From Algoriphagus terrigena DSM 22685 (GTDB lineage: Bacteria > Bacteroidota > Bacteroidia > Cytophagales > Cyclobacteriaceae): a DNA stretch of 64,000 nt. Of the stretch, positions 1-10,300 are shown in pieces. The translations under genes were made by a program, and so were the position numbers. The stretch lies in the NCBI RefSeq assembly GCF_000429445.1, contig NZ_AUBW01000005.1:62001-126000 (forward strand), read 5' to 3'. The notes beneath the pieces are model-generated. The model ran no database searches. It saw nothing but the letters and a program-made list of their open reading frames with translations, and had not been told where the DNA came from. The stretch's first letter is position 1, and every line of letters begins with the position of its first letter.

Positions 1-161
1 GAATTGCAATATTCTTGAATCAACCCCAACACAGGACCAAGCTTCCTATGATATACTCCAATTAGCCTCCCAAGCTCAGTATATGTATAAATTCGCCTTT
101 CATTGACGGCAACTAATAGTGCATCCCAAGCGAGGCAGGCCCGCTGTTCTTGATTAACCAT
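1..161 (-). CDS. Hypothetical protein, N-terminal part only (cut by window edge)
   Basis: An open frame starts at an ATG on the minus strand, 9 bases after the NERD-helicase stop, and runs off the window after about 53 codons. The visible part reads as a helical segment followed by a winged-helix-like stretch (YTYTELGRLIGVYHRKLG) and then GLIQEYC. I have seen similar N-termini in small uncharacterised bacterial proteins but cannot assign a function. The tight spacing suggests co-transcription with the helicase. Confidence 0.6.
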   Translation of the reverse strand, partial: MVNQEQRACLAWDALLVAVNERRIYTYTELGRLIGVYHRKLGPVLGLIQEYCN

Positions 162-169
162 GGTCGTAT

Positions 170-2173
170 TTATTGAAATTGATGAATATGCTTGGTGAAA
201 AATGAATCAAATGCCTGGTTTCCAAAATTGACAACAAATAAATTTTTCCGACATCTGGTGATGGCAGTATAAATTAATTCCTCTGAGTTAAAACCTTCAT
301 CACTTTCTGATGCGGGATCTATTGATTCTTCATTCAAGCCGCTAGATTCTTCGTCGTTTGTGATCAATAAAATTAGTGTATCCACCTCCCATCCTTTAAA
401 ACTGTGGACTGTAGAAAGTTTCAATAAACCACGATTATCCCAGTAATTAAATTTCTTGCTTCTTCGCACCTTGTAGATGTCATTTTTAACCAATTTGACA
501 TTTTTCAGAATCTTTTCTTCTTCGTCATTTATAGATTCACCTTCTTTCATTTTCTTTCGAATGGCCTTGTAATCCTTTTTGAATTGTTCATTCGAAAGCT
601 TTCTGTTTTTTAGAATCTCAAGGTAGGTTTCTTGCGATTCAAACATGGTATTTGTCTTCTGACTCGATGTCGTGGAAATATGTTCATCTATAAGTCTGAG
701 AGGTTCAACTGATGCCGATTGAATGCAAATATCATTGTCATGTAAACCGTATTTCTTGGCTACTTTTCTATAGATTCTGAATATTTCATCAGCGCTAAAT
801 GCCTGAAAATTATGATAGCCAATCTCCGACTGATCAAACAAATCACCTTGAGTCAGTATTTCATCAAATTCATACCTCCCATCGAAGAAGTGTTTCTGAA
901 ATAGTTCTGCAAGCCGTCCAATTTTATTAGAAACTCTATACGATTTTTTCAATAGATTCCATTGACCGCCGATTTTAGTGAAAGGTTTCTTCTCTTGATC
1001 ATCGAATACTCTTTGGTAGATATTCTGCTTTTCATCTCCATAGGCGACATATTCACTACTCTCAGCATTTAAAAAGTATTTGAGAACTAACTCCACCCAA
1101 GGCTTTTGATAATCTTGAATTTCATCTACGAGGATGGTGTCATATTGATCAATTGCATCCTTTACTATTTCAAAGAATGAAGTATTCTCCCATGAGTCGA
1201 AGGATAAAATTGGGCGGCTATGGTTATTGGCCATGTTGGAAAAAAACTGATGGTAATGGATGATGTGAAAATATTTCCAATCAAATCCTTCTCTCACTTC
1301 ACTGATCTTATCTCGAATATAATTCCGAAGGGTGATATTGAAAGTCAGAATTAAAACGTTTCCACCATGCCTTAAATGGGCATTTACTGCCCTTTTAGCA
1401 AGGCATAACGTCTTACCGCTTCCAGCTACACCTTTTACTTTTTGCCATGATCCAGCCCTTGATTCGATGATCTTTTCTTGTTCCTTAGAATAGGTTATTC
1501 TAATTCCCTGTTCCGAAGTATGGGTTGAGGGTGAAAAACATCTTTTGAAACTCTCGTACAATTCCTGATCAAAAAGATAGGACTTCTTCGACACCCATCT
1601 TTTCTCCATTATTGATTGGATGTTACCCTCTGTAAAAGTGTTTATACCCAACAGATCAAAGTATGACAAGTATCCTAAGTACTTATTCCAGTGCTGAGAG
1701 TCTCTTTCATCTTTTTGAAACTTGGTCTTGACAAAATCATTTAATTCCTGAGTAGAAGCATTGTGAAAATAGACTACACAATTTACGATATTGAGCATCT
1801 TGAAATTCTGAATCTGCTTTTCCAACAAGCCTTCTACATGTAGGTTAAACAAATTCTCTTTGTAATTGAGCACTTGTTTGACTGGAGATTTTATCGGGTG
1901 TCGATCTCTACCTCCGACATTCACATGCCAATTTCTTTTTTCATCAATCGTATAATGCCTCAAATCCCAATCTTTGACCTCAACGATAATCACACCTCCT
2001 CCTTTTCGCATTACGACTATGTCAGGAATATCACCATTGATGAAGGGTTGGAAAAACACTTCATATTCATCAGACAACGCTTTTCCCAAAACATCAAGCG
2101 CATGCAGCTCGCCTTCAGTCGGTTTTTGCCGTAACTTCTTGATCGTTTCTAAATTTGGATAAAATACTGCCAT
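170..2173 (-). CDS. NERD nuclease-related domain fused to superfamily 1 (UvrD-like) DNA helicase
   Basis: Residues 15-120 form a NERD domain, a PD-(D/E)XK-type nuclease fold. Candidate catalytic residues are D51 in 'GDIPDIVV' and E65-V-K67 in 'IIVEVKDW'. The helicase part has a Walker A 'GVAGSGKT' near residue 250, a Walker B 'ILVDEIQDY' near 347 and a C-terminal 'YTAITRCRKNLFVV' motif VI near 635. Family knowledge: such fusions unwind DNA and are common in defence islands and mobile elements. It is probably translated from the same transcript as the DUF6161-like gene upstream, which is 66 bases away. A role in restricting foreign DNA is inferred from its location beside a type III restriction operon. 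Confidence 0.85.
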   Translation of the reverse strand: MAVFYPNLETIKKLRQKPTEGELHALDVLGKALSDEYEVFFQPFINGDIPDIVVMRKGGGVIIVEVKDWDLRHYTIDEKRNWHVNVGGRDRHPIKSPVKQVLNYKENLFNLHVEGLLEKQIQNFKMLNIVNCVVYFHNASTQELNDFVKTKFQKDERDSQHWNKYLGYLSYFDLLGINTFTEGNIQSIMEKRWVSKKSYLFDQELYESFKRCFSPSTHTSEQGIRITYSKEQEKIIESRAGSWQKVKGVAGSGKTLCLAKRAVNAHLRHGGNVLILTFNITLRNYIRDKISEVREGFDWKYFHIIHYHQFFSNMANNHSRPILSFDSWENTSFFEIVKDAIDQYDTILVDEIQDYQKPWVELVLKYFLNAESSEYVAYGDEKQNIYQRVFDDQEKKPFTKIGGQWNLLKKSYRVSNKIGRLAELFQKHFFDGRYEFDEILTQGDLFDQSEIGYHNFQAFSADEIFRIYRKVAKKYGLHDNDICIQSASVEPLRLIDEHISTTSSQKTNTMFESQETYLEILKNRKLSNEQFKKDYKAIRKKMKEGESINDEEEKILKNVKLVKNDIYKVRRSKKFNYWDNRGLLKLSTVHSFKGWEVDTLILLITNDEESSGLNEESIDPASESDEGFNSEELIYTAITRCRKNLFVVNFGNQAFDSFFTKHIHQFQ

Positions 2174-2239
2174 AAGTAATCTTTTGGGGTATATTTCACT
2201 CCGACATATACATCGGATTTTCCTTTAATTACAAATCCC

Positions 2240-3535
2240 TTAACCTTTACCTCCCGAACGAAAAACTGAATCTATCAAACCCGGCATGGTCGGTGATGAA
2301 TCGTCCTTCAGCAAGCCTGTATCCGCCCGGCTAAACAGAGATTGAAGTACCAGCTGCCGGTCTTTCTCGTCTATCTTTTTGTCATTCACCAAAGACAAAT
2401 ACACATAGGTAAGCTGATGCCGCTCTTCGGCATCTCGTTTTAGATGGTAGGTGCTATAAGCAAGTTTTGACAGGGTCTTGATACCAAATGCCAGAAAGGA
2501 GATAAAAGTGACATAGACAATCGTCCACTTGATTGCACTGGCCTCACCCTTAAAAATATTTAGAAGCATCCCATCTGGAATCTGCCATAGCAAAATAAAA
2601 AGTGATACTGCTCCTATTCCAATCAACGTGTAAAGAAGCTTCAAATAACTCTTCCCCTCAACGCCTAATTCATCAGCTCTATCTTTCCAATACTTTGCTG
2701 GCTCTTTAAGAAAAAATATTTCATTATAAGTTTTTTCAAGTTCCTTTCTTCTTGTATCCATTGAATCTGACAAACCCCTAAACTCCTTCGTGGACTTATC
2801 AAACCATTCTTTAAAAAGGTCTTCCTTATTTTTTTTCAGTTCATCGATTTGAGTTGAAAATTCATCTGACTTCGTCTTTGATTTAGCCAGATGATCTAAT
2901 AATACTTTTTGAGATTGATCAATTGCATCCTCTATTTGTAGGGACAATTTTGATAAAGTTCCTTTCTCAGCGGGAGGTCTGGAAATCTTGGATCCTCCGT
3001 CTAATGAGAATTCATAAGCCTTAAGTGCTCCTGCAAACCCTTGCTTATCCTTTGGAATTTCCTGACCTGTAAAATAATAAAATGCCCCCTGTAACATTCC
3101 GGGAAAGATCTTGTTGAGTTCAACCAGAAACTTGGTCTCAGGACTGTCAAAGTTCAAAAGATTTCCAATTTCCCTTTGGTATCTATTTCCAACGCTCGGC
3201 CAGGAATGCGCTAATTGGTTCTTGGTAGAATGGTTATTTCTGACAAATTCCAGAAGTTCCTTTTTTAAGCCCGAAAAATAATCTTTGGACCAGTTGAGAA
3301 CACTGGGCAATTCTTTCCCAATAGAATTGAAACCTTTAATTTGCTTCTCAACAAATTCAAAAATTGATAACAACCCCTTCTTTTTGACTGTCCCCAAGGA
3401 ACATCGGAATGGGAAAGAATATTCCACATTTTCATACCAATCCTTTGATGGGGATGCAAGTACAAACTCTCTAATGTCTTTAATTTCCATAATGGACTGG
3501 TTTGATTGAATAGTTATATGCCGTCGAAAAAACAT
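2240..3535 (-). CDS. Membrane-anchored coiled-coil protein (DUF6161-like)
   Basis: The 431-residue protein has a globular N-terminal half, then a Lys/Glu-rich coiled coil at about 205-265. Two hydrophobic segments follow at about 298-318 ('LIGIGAVSLFILLW') and 332-352 ('WTIVYVTFISFLAFGI'), and the C-terminus is predicted to be cytoplasmic. This layout recalls the DUF6161 family, which has no established function; that assignment is from memory. It precedes the NERD-helicase in the same direction and diverges from the restriction operon. A membrane effector paired with a nucleic-acid sensor is a plausible but unproven reading. Its start codon overlaps the stop of a 39-codon frame upstream. Confidence 0.7.
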   Translation of the reverse strand: MFFRRHITIQSNQSIMEIKDIREFVLASPSKDWYENVEYSFPFRCSLGTVKKKGLLSIFEFVEKQIKGFNSIGKELPSVLNWSKDYFSGLKKELLEFVRNNHSTKNQLAHSWPSVGNRYQREIGNLLNFDSPETKFLVELNKIFPGMLQGAFYYFTGQEIPKDKQGFAGALKAYEFSLDGGSKISRPPAEKGTLSKLSLQIEDAIDQSQKVLLDHLAKSKTKSDEFSTQIDELKKNKEDLFKEWFDKSTKEFRGLSDSMDTRRKELEKTYNEIFFLKEPAKYWKDRADELGVEGKSYLKLLYTLIGIGAVSLFILLWQIPDGMLLNIFKGEASAIKWTIVYVTFISFLAFGIKTLSKLAYSTYHLKRDAEERHQLTYVYLSLVNDKKIDEKDRQLVLQSLFSRADTGLLKDDSSPTMPGLIDSVFRSGGKG

Positions 3536-3654
3536 TAAAGGACAAGAACTTCATTCCAGCCTCTCCCGACAACCCCGCCCCCGCCCAGCACCAACTTGTC
3601 CTTGAGGGCTAATTCCAAAATCTTCTCAAATAGATTGTCCTGATCCGGTGGCAT
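3535..3654 (-). CDS. 39-residue ORF, translationally coupled leader or gene remnant
   Basis: A short frame starts 'MPPDQDNLFEKILELALKD' and ends at a TAA that overlaps the ATG of the membrane protein gene (TAATG). That arrangement usually indicates translational coupling. The C-terminal half is Gly/Val-rich (LGGGGVVGRGWNE). It could be a true small protein, a leader peptide, or the surviving end of a larger gene. No homologue is recognised. Confidence 0.35.
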   Translation of the reverse strand: MPPDQDNLFEKILELALKDKLVLGGGGVVGRGWNEVLVL

Positions 3655-3818
3655 TCAAAAATTGAGCTTATGAAAAATGTATTTCATGCTAATTATAAGA
3701 ATTTTTACATCTCTCTTCCAACGAATTCCCTAATTTTCATAGAAATGGCTTTTCCTGCTTCACGGGTTTTCTATATATTCCCCTTCCAAACCCCTGTTCC
3801 GAATAACCCCAATATCCG
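3655..3818. promoter_or_regulatory. Divergent intergenic control region of the two defence operons
   Basis: These 164 AT-rich bases separate the minus-strand NERD-helicase operon from the plus-strand type III restriction operon. They must hold both promoters. I could not identify a confident -33/-7 pair or operator. Confidence 0.4.
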
Positions 3819-5777
3819 ATGTCTGACAAACTCGACCTTCAAAGTCCCGATCTGGTCAACCAAAATATAGAGAAACTTGCCGCACTTTTTCCTAACTGTG
3901 TCACCGAAGATCCTGAAGGCAAGTCAATCGACTTCGACCTGCTTCGTCAAGAGCTAAACCATCAAGTAGTAGAGGGAACAAAAGAGCGCTATCGCCTGGA
4001 GTGGCCGGGAAAAAAGGAAGCCATCGTCACTGCCAACCTACCCACTACCAAAACCCTCCGACCGGTACGGGAAGACTCGGTGGACTTCGATACGACAGAG
4101 AACCTCTATATCGAGGGAGACAACCTGGAAGTTCTCAAACTGTTGCAGGAATCCTACCTGGGCAAGATCAAAATGATCTACATAGATCCACCCTACAATA
4201 CAGGAAAAGACTTTGTCTATAAGGATAATTTCTCAAAAGATGCTCAGGAGGAACTACTCGAAAGTGGGCAAAAAGATGAATACAACCAACGCTTAGTGGC
4301 TAATCCTGAAACTTCAGGGAGATATCATTCTGATTGGCTAAGTATGATGTATCCAAGGTTAAAGCTGGCAAGAAATTTATTGACTGAGGATGGGTATTTT
4401 ACTATAAGTATAGATGATTCTGAGTATTCAAATTTAAAATCTCTTCTCGATCAGATATACGGCGAAATCAATTACATCGGAACTTTGGTGTTTGACAAAA
4501 ACAGGAAAAATGATGCTCGATATTTTTCAATTGGCCATGAATACATGATTGTTTATGCAAGACAAAAAAGTAAACTGGATGAAAAAGGAACAATACTAAG
4601 AGAGGAAAAAGAAGGGATAGACGATGCAAAAACTTTTTTTAGAAATCTCAGAGATAAACATTTAGATAATTGGCATGAAATTGAAAAAGAATGGAGGCAG
4701 TATTTCAGGAAACTTGACAAAAACTCTGAGGCAAAAAAAATCGGAAGATATTCAAAAATCGAAAGTGAAAGAGGTCCATTCAGAGACGACGGAAATATTT
4801 CATGGCCCGGTGGAAATGGACCAAAGTATGAGGTCATTCACCCTTTAACAAAGAAAAAATGTAAAATACCTGATGGCGGTTGGAGATATTCAAAGCCTGA
4901 GAAGTTTTGGGAAGAAGTAGAGAATGGAAATGTAGGCTTTGGGCCAGATGAATTAACCCTACCTCGTCAAATCAGATATCTATTTGAAGGAGACGGACAG
5001 GTGATGACTTCAGTATCTTTTAGTTATGCCCAAACAGCCACTATGGACTTATTCTCACTAATGGGCTCAAAAGTTTTTGAAAACCCAAAGAACTACAAAG
5101 ATTTAAAGCGAATATTCAAATATTGTAACTTAAAAGATGATGATATAGTCTTGGATTTTTTTTCTGGCTCTGCAACCTCTGCGCACGCATTGTTGGATTT
5201 GAATTCTTTTGACAACGGAAACAGGAAATATATTCAAGTTCAATTACCTGAACTATTAGATGAAAAAAGTGATACCTACAAAGCTGGCTATAAAACCATT
5301 TGTGATATAGGTAAGGAACGAATCAGACGAGCAGCCAAGAAAATCAAGGAAGAAACAGAAGCAGATATCGATTATGGATTCCGGGTATATCGCCTTGATA
5401 AGAGTAATATGCAAGATGTGTACTACCGCCCTCAAGATGTACAGCAGGGTACCTTGGATATGTTTGCGGACCATATCAAGCCTGATCGTACTGCCGATGA
5501 CCTCTTGGTCCAAGTGATGTTGGACTGGGGCCTTCCGCTATCCCTGAAGATCGAGCAGAAATCGGTGGCCGGAAAGAAGGTCTTCCAAGTCGCAGGAAAC
5601 TCCCTGATGGCCTGCTTCGACTCGGGTATCGATGAGGCCTTTGCGAAGGAAATCGCCACGGACAAACCCCTGCGAATCGTCTTCCGCGATGCCTCCTTCC
5701 GCAGCGACACCGCCAAGGAAAACGTCAAACAACTACTCAAACAACTCAGTCCGGAAACGGAGATGAAGGTTATCTGA
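3819..5777 (+). CDS. mod: Type III restriction-modification DNA methyltransferase (Mod)
   Basis: This is a beta-class N6-adenine methyltransferase: the catalytic motif IV 'DPPYNTG' (residues 123-129) precedes the SAM-binding motif I 'DFFSGSAT' (near 446), with the target-recognition region between them. It methylates one strand of an asymmetric site and confers specificity on the Res partner. The 652-residue length is typical. It is the first gene of a six-gene operon, and its stop is one base before the next ATG. The central part (about 4,270-5,390) is clearly more AT-rich than both ends, which suggests the recognition domain was swapped by recombination. Confidence 0.92.
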   Translation: MSDKLDLQSPDLVNQNIEKLAALFPNCVTEDPEGKSIDFDLLRQELNHQVVEGTKERYRLEWPGKKEAIVTANLPTTKTLRPVREDSVDFDTTENLYIEGDNLEVLKLLQESYLGKIKMIYIDPPYNTGKDFVYKDNFSKDAQEELLESGQKDEYNQRLVANPETSGRYHSDWLSMMYPRLKLARNLLTEDGYFTISIDDSEYSNLKSLLDQIYGEINYIGTLVFDKNRKNDARYFSIGHEYMIVYARQKSKLDEKGTILREEKEGIDDAKTFFRNLRDKHLDNWHEIEKEWRQYFRKLDKNSEAKKIGRYSKIESERGPFRDDGNISWPGGNGPKYEVIHPLTKKKCKIPDGGWRYSKPEKFWEEVENGNVGFGPDELTLPRQIRYLFEGDGQVMTSVSFSYAQTATMDLFSLMGSKVFENPKNYKDLKRIFKYCNLKDDDIVLDFFSGSATSAHALLDLNSFDNGNRKYIQVQLPELLDEKSDTYKAGYKTICDIGKERIRRAAKKIKEETEADIDYGFRVYRLDKSNMQDVYYRPQDVQQGTLDMFADHIKPDRTADDLLVQVMLDWGLPLSLKIEQKSVAGKKVFQVAGNSLMACFDSGIDEAFAKEIATDKPLRIVFRDASFRSDTAKENVKQLLKQLSPETEMKVI

Positions 5778-5778
5778 T

Positions 5779-7377
5779 ATGGCCCTACCGGTAAATATCG
5801 AAGAGCTGGTGCATGGAAACACCATCGAATGGGAACGACTCGAGTTCAAGCAAGGCTGGAACCCGGAGGATACCATCCATTCCATGTGTGCCTTTGCCAA
5901 TGACCTGCATAATTGGGGAGGGGGATATATCATTGTTGGAATAGGAGAAAGAGAAGGACAACCCATTCTCCCTCCAGCAGGACTGCCACAAAATCAATTG
6001 GACACCATCCAGGGAGAAATCATTCGACTGGCTGTCAACATCCAGCCCAACTATTTTCCGATCACCCAACCTTATGTATTGGATGGCCAGCATATCTTGG
6101 TCATTTGGTGTCCAGGGGGCGACAATCGACCCTATTCTGCTCCCCGTACTTTAGGGGAAAAAGGTCAGAGACACTATTATGTGCGGATCGGATCACGAAG
6201 CATTGCAGCCCAAGGAGACACCCTAAGAAGGCTATTGGAATTGACTGCCCGCATACCTTTTGATGATCGGGTAAATAATCGGGCAAGACTCGATGATTTA
6301 GACTTCGGATTAATCCGTGAATACCTGCAGGAAATACGAAGCGAATTATTGGAAGAAAGCATATATATGCCGTTTCCGGATGTATGCAAGGCCATGCTGA
6401 TTGCCAAAGGGCCCAGCGAAGACCTCCGGCCAGTCAATGTAGGGTTACTGTTTTTTTGCAAGCATCCGGAGCGTTTTTTTGAAAGAGCCTGGATTGAGTT
6501 GGTCTGGCATAGAGATGATTCCGGTAAAAACTTCCGGGAGGCCACGTTCAAAGGACCTTTGCATGAGCAGCTTAGAGATGCACTATCTTTTATTAAGAGC
6601 TATATCCTATCTGAGCAAGTGATCAAGCATGCTGATCAAGCTGAATCGGAACGGTTTTTCAACTATCCATTTGGAGCCATTGAAGAAGCCTTGTCCAATG
6701 CGGTTTATCATAAAAGCTATGAGCACGGTGCTCCCATAGAGATCCAGATCTTTCCAGACAGCATGACGATTTTGAGTCATCCAGGTCCTGTTCCTCCAGT
6801 GAATGCTCAGGTTCTTTCTACCCAAAAGAGAATCATAGCCCGGGAGTATAGAAACAGGAGAATCGGTGATTTTCTGAAGGATCTCAAACTTACCGAAGGT
6901 CGGGGTACTGGTTTTCCCACGATCTACAACGCTATGGAACGAAACGGTTCTCCCAGTCCCACTTTCGAAACGGACGAACAAACCTATGTGCTGGTCACAC
7001 TTCCTGCGAGACGTCTCGAAAGTAACACAGCCAGTATCGGAGCTAAAGTACCTTTATTCAATATTATTGAGGATGTTATTGAATATGGTAACGGAGTTGG
7101 TATCGGAGTAAGTAACGGAGCTCGGGATGGAGTTTCGATCATAAATGATTCAGTTCATGATCGGGTTAAGGAGATGCTTATGCTGTTGCTGGAAAAGAAA
7201 AAGCGCGCAGAACTTTTTAGGCGTATGGGATTGAGTAATCAAACCAAGAATAGAGAAAGGTATTTGGACCCTTTGATCTATTTTGGCTGGGTGCAGAAAG
7301 AGCATGAAGAAGACACGCATCCCGGTCAAAGGTATTTTACCAGTGAAAGCGGCAAGAGAATTTTAGAACTGATGTAG
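5779..7377 (+). CDS. AlbA_2 (Schlafen-like) DNA-binding protein with GHKL-type ATPase domain
   Basis: The N-terminal AlbA_2 domain (about 15-150) carries 'EFKQGW' and 'GGGYIIVGIGER'. A Bergerat-fold ATPase follows, with N-box 'EEALSNAVYH' near residue 300 and a glycine box 'GRGTGFPTI' near 375. A winged-helix-like C-terminus spans about 455-530. This is the family annotated as 'ATP-binding protein' or 'RNA-binding/AAA_4', often treated as transcriptional regulators. It lies between mod and res, with one base before and none after, so it is produced with them. It may regulate the operon or be part of the restriction machinery; the sequence alone does not decide. Confidence 0.85.
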   Translation: MALPVNIEELVHGNTIEWERLEFKQGWNPEDTIHSMCAFANDLHNWGGGYIIVGIGEREGQPILPPAGLPQNQLDTIQGEIIRLAVNIQPNYFPITQPYVLDGQHILVIWCPGGDNRPYSAPRTLGEKGQRHYYVRIGSRSIAAQGDTLRRLLELTARIPFDDRVNNRARLDDLDFGLIREYLQEIRSELLEESIYMPFPDVCKAMLIAKGPSEDLRPVNVGLLFFCKHPERFFERAWIELVWHRDDSGKNFREATFKGPLHEQLRDALSFIKSYILSEQVIKHADQAESERFFNYPFGAIEEALSNAVYHKSYEHGAPIEIQIFPDSMTILSHPGPVPPVNAQVLSTQKRIIAREYRNRRIGDFLKDLKLTEGRGTGFPTIYNAMERNGSPSPTFETDEQTYVLVTLPARRLESNTASIGAKVPLFNIIEDVIEYGNGVGIGVSNGARDGVSIINDSVHDRVKEMLMLLLEKKKRAELFRRMGLSNQTKNRERYLDPLIYFGWVQKEHEEDTHPGQRYFTSESGKRILELM

Positions 7378-10300
7378 ATGAAACTCCAATTCAAAGAACA
7401 ATTTTTCCAGCTGCAGGCTGTTAAGTCAGTAGTCGATGTATTTCAGGGACAGGCCTTGAAATCCAATACCTTCACCTTGGAGCGAAGTAAGGAACTGATC
7501 CGAAAAGCCAAGGAAGCTGCCTTGGGTACTAAAGGCATTGAGTTTGAAAATGACTTGATGGAAGATATTGGCTACCGAAACGCTACCATCCAAATCGGTC
7601 CGGATGTGATCTTGGATAATATTCAGGAAATCCAGAGAAAAGACAATCTTATGGAAATCCCGCAGCTCCAAAAGCCAAAAAGCAATTTGGGCTACAATCT
7701 GACTATCGAGATGGAGACTGGTACCGGTAAAACCTATACCTATATCCGAACCATGTATGAGCTCAACAAGCATTATGGCTGGAGCAAATTCATCGTTATC
7801 GTTCCATCTATCGCAATTCGGGAAGGGGTATACAAAACTTTCCAAATCACACAGGATCACTTTCAGGAGCTCTATGGGCACCGCATCGCCCCATTTATTT
7901 ACAATTCCTCCAGACCCCAGGACATTGAGAATTTCGCTTCGGATTCAAGGATCTCGGTGATGATTATCAATACCCAGGCTTTCAACGCCCGTGGGGCCGA
8001 TTCCCGAAGAATCTACATGGAACTGGATCAGTTTGGCAGCAGGAAGCCGATTGAAATCATCTCCCAGACGAATCCTATCCTGATCATTGATGAACCTCAG
8101 TCTGTAGAAGGAGAAAAGACCCTGGACAGCATGCAGGATTTTAACCCCTTGTTTACACTCCGATACTCTGCCACGCACAAAAACGAATACAACAAGATCT
8201 ATCGCTTGGATGCTTTGGATGCATACAACCAAAAGCTCGTCAAGAAAATCCAGGTTAAAGGCATCAATATCAAGGGTTCCACTGGGACAACTGGTTATCT
8301 CTACTTGGAGCAGATTCAGCTCAGTACTTCCAAGCCTCCCCGGGCAGTGGTCGAATGGGAACTCCGATCTGCCAGCGGTCAAGTCAAACGGAAAAGACAA
8401 GCTCTCGACAAAGGGGGCAATTTCTTTGATCTATCTGATGGCATGCCTCAGTACAAGAACTGGATTTTGACCGATATCGATGGATACCGAAATCAGATTA
8501 CGGTTAATGGAATGATCCTACAGGCTGGTGAAGCGGTGGGAGATTTAGATGAGAAGACGTTCCGCAGGATTCAAATTCGGGAGACTATTCAGTCCCACCT
8601 GCAAAAGGAAAAAGTCCTGTTCAAGAAAGGTATTAAAGTCCTTTCACTTTTCTTCATTGACTCGGTGGACAAATACCGGGTGTATGACAAGGACGGAAAT
8701 GAGGAACTGGGGGAATATGTCAAGATTTTCGAAGAGGAATACAACCTGCAACGAAGCGAGTTCCTGGATCTTTTCAATGAGGAATACAACACCTATCTGC
8801 AGGAAACAGATCCTGGAAAGGTCAGGGCCTATATGCCCACGGATTACCTGGACTATCTCAATCGAGACGATGCCAGCAAGGTTCACAATGGATACTTCTC
8901 GATCGACAAGAAAAAGAAAATGGTCGATCCATCGGTAAAAAGAGGTTCAGACGAATCAGATGATATATCCGCCTATGACTTGATCATGAAGGATAAAGAG
9001 CGATTGTTGAGCTTTGAAGAACCTACGCGCTTTATCTTTTCCCACTCTGCTTTGAAAGAAGGCTGGGACAATCCCAACGTATTCCAGATCTGTGCGCTCA
9101 AGCAGTCCGACTCAACAGTCAGAAGAAGACAGGAAGTGGGCCGAGGGATGCGACTCTGTGTCAATGATCACGGGATTCGGCAGGATTTTGAGACGGTGGG
9201 TGATGAAGTCCACGAACTGAATAAACTTACCGTGATTGCTTCTGAGGCATATGAGAAATTCGCCAAAGGGCTTCAGGATGAAATTGCTGCTACACTAAAG
9301 GATCGGCCTGTTAAAGCAGACGAACGATTCCTGATCGGAAAACTCATCACAGACGGCAAAGGCCTTCAAGTCCGCATTAATGATGATCAAGCACGAAAGA
9401 TTAACCGGCTACTCTACAAGGCGGACATTTTGGATGAAAATGATTCCATAACTACCATAGGCCGAGAAAAAATAGAAGCCAGTCAGATTCCTGTTCCGGA
9501 AGAACTGATTCCCTTCAAGGAGGACATCGTGAAACTGCTGAAGTCAGTGTACAGCAGCGAAGTGATGAAGCCGGAGAATGACCGGGGAATGGTGACTGTA
9601 GCTGTGAACAAGAACTATTACCGGGAAGAGTTCCGGGCACTATGGAACAAAATCAATATAAAGAGCATCTATGAGGTCCAGTTTGACTCCGAAAAGCTAA
9701 TCAGAGATTCCAAAATCCGGATCAACAAAGACCTGTACATCTCAGACCGGATATATGAAGTCAAGACTGGGGAATTCAAGGGTGGAGAAAAAGCTGATGT
9801 CGAATCAAATTCGGCATTCACTGATACCAACAGAACACATGGAAAAATTCGGGAAGATATCTACACCAATGCCACCTATGATTTGGTAGGAGAACTGGTT
9901 CAGCAGACCAATCTGACTCGAAGAACCATAGTGGAAATTCTGAAAGCCATCGAGTCTAACAAGTTTGCTATGTTCAGGAAGAATCCTGAAGAGTTTATCA
10001 TGAAGTGCGGTTCCCTGATCAACGAAGTCAAGGCAAGCCTGATCATTCACAACATTGTGTACCACAAGACCGACGAGCGATACGATGCCGCGACAGTTTT
10101 CACTAATGACAAGCAGGCATTAAGGCAGTCCGAACAGCTCAAAAAGCATATCTATGACTTCCTGATTTCGGACTCCAAGACCGAGGCAGAGTTTGCCAAG
10201 AACCTGGAACTGAGCACGGCGGTAACCCTTTATGCCAAGCTACCCCAGAGCTTTTACATCACAACTCCAATAGCCCGATTCAGTCCGGACTGGGCTATAG

